Assembly (NCBI RefSeq): GCF_032854445.1
Contig: NC_088304.1
Location: 5,640,001 to 5,704,000 of the forward strand
Reading direction: 5' to 3'
DNA length: 64,000 nt
Source of the DNA: Liolophura sinensis
Lineage: Eukaryota > Mollusca > Polyplacophora > Chitonida > Chitonidae
A program made the translations under genes and the position numbers. Shown one piece after another: positions 22,533 to 33,100 of this stretch. The number at the start of each line of letters is the position of its first letter. Within the stretch, counting starts at the first letter, position 1. The notes under the pieces were generated by a model. The model made no database searches and was not told the origin of the DNA. It worked only from the letters and a program-made list of their open reading frames with translations.

Positions 22533-23821
22533 GGTTCTGGTTTATCAGGAAAGGATAGTTGTTTATTACTGCATAGTCAACCTGTAAGCAAAATCAAAAG
22601 CTGCCTTTAATCCATGTTATTATGCTTTAATCCTAGTGCTGACTAGGTATTACAAAGATGATTCTAACACATAACATAATCATGGACGTTAATCAGTTGT
22701 ACAAATTTCCAAATTCACTTAACAGACAAAAATGCTGGCCAACTGTTTTTCTTCAACAAAGGCCCTGGTTTACCTCTGTGAAGATTCTCAAAAGAGTTAA
22801 TCTAGTCACTGCATCCATAAATTCCAATCAAGTGTTTTAGTGGTTTAAAAGATTGAAGATTTACAGTAAATAAACATTCCACAGTTCTGTAGCCTTTACC
22901 CCAGTGTCTTCAAAAACACTGAGCCATCCTTAAAACAACTTTTTGTTGAGCGTAACCCCAAAATATCAGAAATTGTTTTTAAAATCCAGCTAATGAAAAA
23001 GTTAGGATTTTAACAGAAATTATCAATGACAGGGTATGATCCTTGAGATTTATAGAGCTGGGGTTGCTGTGTACAACACCTGCCCAAGGTTATGATGTCA
23101 GTTCGGTGAAGACTCTGCTTTTCGGTGAAGACTCTGCATCTGAGAAGTGGGTTAACAACAAACAATGGTCAGCAATCACATCTTCACAACTCTTAAGATT
23201 TATGAATGGGAATTTGCAGAAAACAAGGATTATGCTTTTAGGGGAAGATCATGCAAAGAAAAAAAAATGAAAGAAAACTTTTCATTTTTGAGACACATTT
23301 AATGTCTCTTGATAACCAATCCATTTTATGTGTATTTTCCATCAAGGCTCGGAAATTTTCAGAATTGCTTTGACAGCTAGCACTGTTGATGACACAACAG
23401 CAGGCTACTTAATTGACTGTTGGAAACTTTTTTAAAAACTGTAGTTTTTACTCCCACCAAAAGCTTAGAAGCTCTTTCGTACCTTAGTATATTAGGACAC
23501 CAAATTAAAACCAAACGTTCATGTATCATTTAAGTACTGTCTGTAGAAGAAAAATTTGGAAAGTGATTTTCCCCAACGTATCTCCTAACAAATTCCCTGC
23601 ATGATCTCGTTCAAAGAACAGAATCCGAACATAATATCTGATCAAAATTCCCAATTTTGTGCGCAGCAGTCGAAGTCACTGATCATCGAAGCGCGTCTTG
23701 ATTGCCACTTCATGATGTTGTTGTTGTAGCTTTAACTGAATTTGACAACCTAGCGCCGTTACTCTGCTTTATCGACTAAAGCAACTGCTCCACATCACTC
23801 TTATTTCTTACTATAACTTAC
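22533..23821 (-). other. Probable 5' UTR intron of DNAJC24
   Basis: It sits between the acceptor before the DNAJC24 coding exon (minus strand, 22582-22583) and a donor, ACA|GTAAGT, at minus-strand 23821-23816. No coding exon is seen inside. A short direct repeat, CGGTGAAGACTCTGC, occurs twice at about 23104-23138. Confidence 0.5.
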
Positions 23822-24175
23822 TGTACAAAATTCTACGATACACTTTGATCAGCACCTTAGCATCAGCAACTTCAGAAACACTCAAGCAAATATTTTCACG
23901 ACGCACACACAAGTACGTGCTCCACTATGGAAGTCGCCATCTTGATGAAGTCAACTACAAGCGATAAATTTCCTACGTTTCGTTTTGGTTTACTCTGTAT
24001 TCATTTGTTAATAATTAAATCGATCATGCAAAATTTTATTTATATTAGTTTTTTGACGGAATAAACAGAGTATCAAACACTACTTTTTGAAAATTTATTT
24101 TATTTTTCCCTATTTATCGACTGCATTAGACTAAAGAGTCGGGCACTGGCAGGCAGACGACAGTCTTGAAACAAG
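23822..24175. promoter_or_regulatory. Divergent promoter region, DNAJC24 (minus) / TMX2 (plus)
   Basis: The inferred DNAJC24 leader exon (minus, about 23950-23822) contains CAAGATGGCGAC, a YY1-like start-site motif. Its ATG (minus, 23940) would open a 14-codon upstream ORF. TMX2 begins at 24176 in the context AACAAGATGGGAGG. The space between the two head-to-head genes is about 230 bp and has no obvious TATA box. The transcription starts are inferred, not seen. Confidence 0.5.
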
Positions 24176-27100
24176 ATGGGAGGAATAACCAAGGAACTCA
24201 AGTCTCTGCTCAATGCACATTTTATTACGAATGTGGTCTTAAGTTTGGTGTTTTTCATTCTCAAAACAAGTAAACCTTTGTGTGATTATCTCTTCGAGGA
24301 TTGCTCTTTAGAAGTGGTAAGTCACTCAGTTCGTGTGGTCCTTCGCCTGATCATGGAGGTATATATAGTTCAATATGATCTGATACAACCGAATTGTACT
24401 CAAAACTAGAACTAGGAGGGCATTCAGGCTTTACTTTTGACGCGCGGGTTAGCCGGCAAATAGACACTGTGTAAGTCAGACTGGACTCTCAGTGTTATCC
24501 ATAGTCAACCTGTAAGAAGCTGTTCTGTTACCCTCCCTCTGCTGTCAGTTTTAACATGGATATATACATGTATATAGAAGGAGGAATAACTGGGACTCTT
24601 CAAAACGTTCAGTGTACGATATTGCAAAGCAGGACCCTGGCTTTGTTTTAACTGGGCATTAGTCTGGCTGCCTTGTAGTAGGTTTTTGCGCTCTAGAGAC
24701 TATAGCAGCTTTTGACACCTGGGGCAAAGGTACTCAGAATGCACCCCAGTTGTGCGTCACTTGTTTACAACAGAGCCCCCTGTTCAGGTGGTGAATAATT
24801 AATACAGAACAACAGAATGGACGTCAAACCAATTTGCCAATTTCCTTGGGAGTATCATGTTTTAAAGTAAATAACATTATAAGCAAAAACATGCTACCGA
24901 CAGTTGAATCGTAATGATCGCACATTTTTGGTTTGTATGCCTAATAAAGACAACAGTTTCTGATTTGTTACCATACATTTTAACATCCTTGCCAAGCAAA
25001 TGAAGGTACTTCATGTATGCATATATACAAGCCTAACGTCAGTGCAATATTATAGACTGCTTTGCTTATTTTTTCCAAACACTAGAAAAGTGTTTTTTTG
25101 TTTTTAAGAATATTTACAAACATTTCTAATATAAAGACTTTTTCCTAGATTTAATAACTTTTTCATCAATTCATTAGTCCCTTCTGGTTACGGACACAAA
25201 TAACATTTTGACATTTTTTTTTTCACTTTGCTTCAATGGAGTGAATTGAAATGTGATGCATTCTTTCACCATGACATCCAAATCATGCTCTAATTTCTGT
25301 CTGTTTCATCTTCATTTTCAACAAAATTATGTCAGTTTTTGTCCTGTTTTTTCTGTATCCCTGACGATTTTTTGGAGTACGTAGTTTGGCCTTGGACCAT
25401 TTCACCTGGAAACTTCTTAAAATCTGAATAAAATATAGCTAGGCCTATTGGCTGATACAGTTACTTATGCAGAGAAAACTCAACTTCATGTCATTAATAC
25501 ATTTCACCATATAGAGCCATTTTTAAATAATCATAAAGCAACATGCCGCCAATATATATATTATAAGTGTGGAGGTTTAAACAAGGACGACAATCCCGCC
25601 TGGTGGGAGTTGGATTTGCCCATATTCCATTTCAATGCACCAAAGTTTATTAACCCCTGCCATGATGGTACACTATAGAATGCTGCCCTCACAAATGTCT
25701 CCGTAAGCAGTGGTTCACGGGTTATATAGACAAACATTAGCAAGAAACTAATGAACGTTCAGCAGATTCATGTATTCAAAGCAGGTAATCCTCTTCAGTG
25801 AGCTCCATTTTTAAAAGTCAGTGGGGACTGCGCATGCAATCATATGTCGACCAGCATTGCTTCTGGAGAAATATAGGATTGTAGTGTTTACAAAATTCAA
25901 AGTTGTTAACAGACCACTTGTGGGACCCTAAATTGCCACATGTGTACATTCAGTTAAGCGTTTTCCTGATCTTATTTTTCTAAACTATAGATGGTTAGTT
26001 GTGCGTAAATAAAGTTTATGGAGCTCAGACATGACCAATTTTGCATATTTTTGAAAAAGGCCCATGTATTTCTAATGTGCCATTTTCAATCATCATTTTG
26101 AAAAACTTGAGATCCGAAGCCCATAATCTGTCAGCACCAGGTAAATGGCAGAGACTAATGCTGTCAGGAAAACGTAATTTTATCGCACTATGTACGCCAT
26201 AAAATAGTGAAAAAATATTCCCAATAGCTCAATAAATATCACTGTCCTTTTCATACTATATCTTCCAATATAGATGTAATTAAAATGCCCACTTAAGTAC
26301 ACAAATATGGTCTTACTACATCTTTGTTGTGCGCAGAATTTCGAGTTGAGGTTTTTTACTCAAAGTAAGCGTGCATGATGGGATCCCTTTCGAGGCAGAA
26401 GCCCCGCTCACAAACGCCCTGTGAGGCGCTCTATCGTACATTAGACATCAAAGACTGCCCGGCAGTCTTTATTGCACAAGGAAAATGCCTATTTTTGATT
26501 CACTGTCAGGGATTTTGAATTCGTTGGATTTGTATAATTTTCAGCTTTCCAGATTGTCTGTGTATTTCAGCAGAACTTGTGATGTTATTTTATACAACTA
26601 GGTCTTACTGGTCACAAAAAGTGACATTTTCCCCAATGAAGGCTTTAACGTTATAATAAGTTGTGCGGTATATTGGAAACATTTGTTCAAGGTGGTAGAA
26701 TTCACCGTTTTCATACAGTGAATGTACCAACGCCAAAGTGAAGCCAAACATGCCAGTGGACAAAAATGTCTTTGTAACTAGTGACTTTCTAACTAGGTAA
26801 TAACATAGGAAGCATAAGTTTGATGGAGTGCCCTAAGCGCTTCAGTGCAATCTCACCCTCCACCAGGTTAAGAAATAGTGACATGGTAGGGCAAGACTGT
26901 TGTTTACTGGCTAACCATAGTATTGCGCTACCTGGAGTTGCCTAGAACTTTCCTACTTATATACAGCCAAGCCAGGTATGAGGTTTGGCATGTCTACACT
27001 TCGGATGACTTAGGGAATCAGTGCATACCAAATATAAGTACGGTTTGAGTTCTGACTACAATAGTTAGGCAGCCACCCAGGGCTCTACATATAAGTAAGA

Positions 27101-30100
27101 CTGAGCTAAAAGTAAATATCGTAGGCTACCATCAAAAGGCTTTTGGTTTACTCGTTTAGTGAAGTTTTATCCCCACCCCTTTATAAAACTGAATACCAGG
27201 ATAAAAAATTGACAACATTTGTCATGTTTTACAATGTCCAAATTTTGGGGGGGGGGGGGGGGGGGGGGAGTGTTAGCCGGGGGGGGAGGGGGGGAGGGTA
27301 TGGAGTATTTCATTCTGGTCTTGTGGTCTTGTAACCACTTGGACTCAAATATAATGGCTGGCTTCCTCTCCGGCCTTGTGTGGGAAGGTCTGTCAGCAAC
27401 CTGCGGATGGTCGGTGGTGTCCCACGGGCTCTGCTTGGTTTCCATCCACAATGCTGGCTGCGGTCGTATAAGGGAAATATTCTTGAGTACGGCGTAAAAC
27501 ACCAATCAAATAAATAAATAAATAATTTTTCTTTTTGTTATAACTATTCATTTTCAGAAAGAATGGGAGTATGTGACATTTCTGGGCTGTATAATTGTGA
27601 TGAAAAACAGAAAGCAAAGTAAGTGTCAGGAATGGCAGTTAGGGAGGAGTGGCACTCTTTTGTTCATTTTATGAATTTATGTAGGAAATGACAGTGCACC
27701 ATGAAAGCATTTTCCAATAAAACAAAGAGAGTATAGTATTATATTTATTGTACTTTTTTATGTGTTTTTCCTGACTAAGACATTGTTTAGAGTGAATTAA
27801 ATGTGAAAAATTAAAACGCAATGGCATCATTCCAGCCAATAAATGTGGTTACGTGTAAACAGCATGACCTTACTTTTAGTTTAGACAATTCCCTGCAGAG
27901 ATATAGTGTGTGAAGCAAAACTGCAGTTTTGTTGGGTGAGGAAAAATTACAAAAAAGTATTGAATTGAAATAAAAAATTTTGGACACTTTTAACTAGAGT
28001 CATCCTTCAGAGTAAAACATTAAACAGTTGTTTTTTTCATTCTTTGAAATTTCAAATTCTCATCTCAAGACTGGAGTGCATTTTTTGTTGTGTATGTATA
28101 AATTATAAACGTGGGACAAAAGGTCAGTCAGTGACTTGCCAAAGAGAATGTGGTTTATTTCTGACACTGCATCCGTTACACTGATCATGTGAATAAGGTC
28201 AATAACATCAATCAATCTAACATGTGGAGTGATTAATTTATGTAAGTGATTCTCAAAAATTCAGATTCCCTTGAATAGGATGATCCAGCTATTGTGAATA
28301 TGGTGTATTTTTCTTACATGTGTTCAGTGAATGACCCAGCATGTTTGCTTGTTCAGACAGTTATGACTTTATGTGTGCCCCTTGTTTCAGCTGCCTATGT
28401 GGAGTACGTGGGAATTGTGTGTATGTTTGCCAAGGTCTTGAATCTCATCCTGTTTTACAAACAGAACCCTGTATATGCCATCGTCTATGCTGTACTCTGT
28501 CTCCGTAAGTTTGTCTTTGATTTTAGGTAGCTTTTTATAAAGAGAAATTCCCATTAGCTGATACCACAAATGATATGATTATAGACACTTAAAAAATTTA
28601 CTCGTATTTGTTCCTTCAGCTGTTTAGAGTGCATCTGTTTCAATGAGGCCAACAGTGTGCTATTCTGTGTGATATGATTATAAATACATGTATATACAAC
28701 TGAATTACAATAAAATTTCACACACATTTTTATAGACAAATACAGGTTATTACAGGTGCTGAAAATTATTTTCCAGTAGGATATCATCCTGTTTGGAGGA
28801 AGTTTTATGATGGTATTCACAACATAATTTCTGGTTGATAAAACTTAATTTGTCATGTGGAAAAATTACTGTTAAACAAATACTAATTTGACATTATTCA
28901 ATTCACTTGTGCATAATTTATAAAACATAAATATGGTTCCCTTCCACAGTTCAGATAGTGTTTGTCCCAGCGCCCATGTACACAGGTCCAGAAGACATCA
29001 TATATTTCAGAGATAGTCATTTTGAGGTAGGCTTTTTGCTTGTCTGTTAGATTTGTTAACGGTAAGGTCAGATGAGCTTGTAGCACAAATTTCATTTCAA
29101 ATTTCATAGTCTTCTTCCAGTAATAGGAGCCTCCATGGCTCAGCTGGTTAGCGCACTAGCTCAGCATGATAACGCAGCAGTCTCACCAATGCGGTCACTG
29201 TGAGTTCAAGTCCAGCTCGGCTGGCTTTCTCTCCGGCCGTACGTGGGAAGGCCTGGCAGCAGTGGAATTTATCCATACCTCTATATGTCACTAGTGTGAC
29301 ACCAGATTGCCTGTTGTTTGTCTCAGGCCGTGCTTGGGAAGGTCTAGCAGTGACCTTTGGATGGCTGTGGGCTTCTGCCCGGTTTCCTCCAACCATAATG
29401 CCGGCTGCCATTGTATAAGTGAAATATTCTTACGTACAGTGTAAAATCCCAGTCAGATAAATATAACACCATGATGGCACAGGTAAAAGAATAGTGGGAT
29501 ACCTTTGCTTACATAAAACTCAACCCTCAACTCGGGTCAAAGCTGGACTGACTATCTTTCCTTGAACTACTGTAATTCTTCAACCTTTTCGCATGTTTGC
29601 AAGGTGTCTATTCATGCATATTCTGAAGGCATTGTTCTGTATTGATTGATAAAATTATCCTTTTTGTGAAGCCCTGTAACTGGCCAATCTAACCAATGTA
29701 GTTTTGTCTCCAAAATCAAATTAAAAGTGACCGGCCCGGATAGCACAGTTGGTAGAGCGTCCGCTTCGGGACCGGTAGATCCAGGATCAATCCTTGGTCG
29801 AGTCACACCTAAGACTTTAAAAGAGGAAGTTGTAACTTCCTCACTTGGCGTTCAGCATGAAGGGGATAGTGCAACGACTGGTTGACCCGTATCAGTATAA
29901 TGGCTCGGGCGGGACGGCTTACTTGCCTTCGGTAAGTCGTCTCAGTGATGCAGCACTAAATAAAAGAGCGGTGGAAATCCGTCCTGCAACAAGGAGGCAC
30001 ATTACACATGAATGCACCCTAATGATTCCTTCGTCGTCATATGACTGAAAAATTGTTGAGTACGACGTTAAACCCCAAGCACTCACTCACTCACTCAAAT

Positions 30101-33100
30101 TAAAAGTGTGCATAAATTGCACTGAAAGTTTATCTTTCATGTGCGAGAAGGTTGAGGAATTCAGATATATAGCCAGTATTCCCATAAACTAGATAGACAT
30201 ACCGATGGTCAATAGACTACATAGCTTTGGTCCAAATTATTCTTGGTAGGAAAGGTTCTCTATTGAACAGTTATGTTGAGGAACGATGACCTTTGAGTTA
30301 TTGATGTGAGCAACACGTACTCAGTCAAATGATGTATTGTCCTACAGAATCTGCATCTGTTCTGTACTTGACAAATGTGGTCACTGCCTTGATTCTAACG
30401 CCCACTGTTTTCTTGGACGCATTTTTAAGTTAGGACGATGGTCAGGTTTTCTGCAAAAAGGGTATTTTTTTTGTGGCAGTCGTTTTCCTCTACCCATAAA
30501 CCTGATAGTTGCAGGTGACAGTTGCCACTCTCTTGCTGCTGGTGAGATCTTGGTGTGTGGTTAGGATGTGAAGTGTGTAGTGTATGCCCGGGTATGATAA
30601 GGATGCGGGCAGGTGACAGTTGCCACTCTCTTGCTGCTGAAGAGATCTTGGTGTATGGTTAGGATGTGCACTGTGTAGTGTATGCCCGGGTATGATAAGG
30701 ATGCGGGCAGGTGACAGTTGCCACTCTCTTTCTGCTGAAGAGATCTTGGTGTATGGTTAGGATGTGAAGTGTGTAGTGTATGCCCGGGGATGATAAGGAT
30801 GCGGGCAGGTGACAGTTGCCTCTCTCTTGCTGCTGAAGAGATTTTGGTGTATAGTTAAGATGTGAAGTGTGTAGTGTATGCCCGGGTATGATAAGGATGC
30901 GGGCAGGTGACAGTTGCCACTCTCTTGCTGCTGAAGAGATTTTGGTGTATGGTTACGATGTGAACTGTGTAGTGTATGCCCGGGTATGATAAGGATGCGG
31001 GCAGGTGAGAGTTGCCACTCTCTTGCTGCTGAAGAGATTTTGGTGTATGGTTAGATTGTGAACTGTGTAGTGTATGCCCGGGTATGATAAGGATGCGGGC
31101 AGGTGACAGTTGCCACTCTCTTGCTGCTGGTGAGATTTTGGTGTATGGTTAGGATGTGAAGTGTGTAGTGTATGCCCGGGTATGATAAGGATGCGGGCAG
31201 GTGACAGTTGCCACTCTCTTTCTGCTGAAGAGATTTTGGTGTATGGTTAGGATGTGAACTGTGTATTGTATGCCCGGGTATGATAAGGATGCGGGCAGGT
31301 GACAGTTGCCACTCTCTCGCTGCTGAAGAGATTTTGGTGTATGGTTAGGATGTGAAGTGTGTAGTGTATGCCCGGGTATGATAAGGATGCGGGCAGGTGA
31401 CAGCTGCCATTCTCTTGCTGCTGAAGAGATTTTGGTGTATGGTTAGGATGTGAAGTGTGTAGTGTATGCCCGGGTATGATAAGGATGCGGGCAGGTGACA
31501 GCTGCCACTCTCTTGCTGCTGGTGAGATTTTGGTGTATGGTTAGGATATGAACTGTGTAGTGTATGCCCGGGTACGATAAGGATGCGGGCAGGTGACGGT
31601 TGCCATTCACCTGCTGCTGGTGAGATCTTGGTGACAAAAAGTGGCAGACAGCGCTCAAGTGACTGTTTGCACAGTCCAACATTTGCTGAATACGACGCCG
31701 TCCACCAGTGTGTTGTACATATCTGTATGCCACAAAGTGATATGTAGGAAAGTTAGTCAGTAACTTGCCAAAGGTTGAAGGTTTTTGCATGCACTCCAGT
31801 TTCCTTCAGTCATCCATAATCCTTTCCGTTTCATATAATTTGAAATTCTTGACTGTGGTATTATGCAAATGATAAATGAATAAACCAAAGCAAAAAAAAA
31901 AAAAAATGTAAAATTGATGATAACGACCAGTTTCTAAAGGTGTAACTGTAAAATTGGTTTTGTTCTGTTGCAGGAAGAATTGGAGAGGGACAAACGTGTG
32001 ACGTGGGTTGTCACATTTTTCGCTGCCTGGTCACCTGCCTGTGTTAATTTTGCTGGACCCTTTGCCAACATCTCCAGCAAGTAAGGTCTTTGTTAATACA
32101 GAACATCTACGTGTACATTTACATAACTTTACAACTTTACTCTGTCACAGCCTTTTGATCAACAGCCATGGGTTTACACTTTATAAAAAGGTCTTGATAC
32201 ATGGCAGTCTGAGAGAAATTCTACAAATGTCTTTGTTGGATAGTCACACTGTCAGTGTCCAGCTGCCTCAAAGTGCCTGTTTTACTTAAATCAGTATGAA
32301 TCTTCCCTTGTTTCTTGTGATGTATGCTGAATACACAGTGGTATAAATTAATGCATTATTTGTTCATGTCTAAACATAAATCACATAAGTAAGTGTATAA
32401 AAAGTTGAAATATGACGATTCATAAATGAGGGGGGATTACTCATAAAAATTATATGAGTTCAGATGAAAGAGTTTGAAAAGTTAGTTATAAATATGGTTT
32501 TAAATAATTTTTTTGATTTGTCTTCCGTGAAAAAAGGACATTTGAAAATGATTTTTGTGTGGTGGATATTTGAGACCACTTCTTGGTATATGTTGTCTCA
32601 GTTCCATAATAATGATGTAATGGATGTTTAAGAAATGTATTTGTGCCAGAATTTGATCTTCTAGGCTCACAAATGTGTTCATTTGGATTTTTATTACAGT
32701 TATATCTTTAATATATTCACAAATATTATCATTATTAAGGTTAAGTGCATGAGTTTGGTTATAAACAACAAATTTGCACTGAAATAAATTTATTAGACAT
32801 GCATCACATCGTTATTTGGAACATTATATTGCAAAAATGATCTACAACAAATATCCACCATTCAATACTGTTTTCAGATTTCCTTTCTGCTGAAAGAAAG
32901 GATAGAAAAACATATTAAAAGCCATATTTCTTAATAATTTTTCATGCTGTTCATCTGATATTTTCATCATTTTTATGTTTTTTTCTCCTTGAAGTGGTGT
33001 GTAGTTTGATATCTAGTGTACCAGGTGAAGGCAGTTTTACCTTAACTGTGTTGTCTACATACCCATTGACATTTCCAGTTTAGAAAATTCCTGAAAACCA

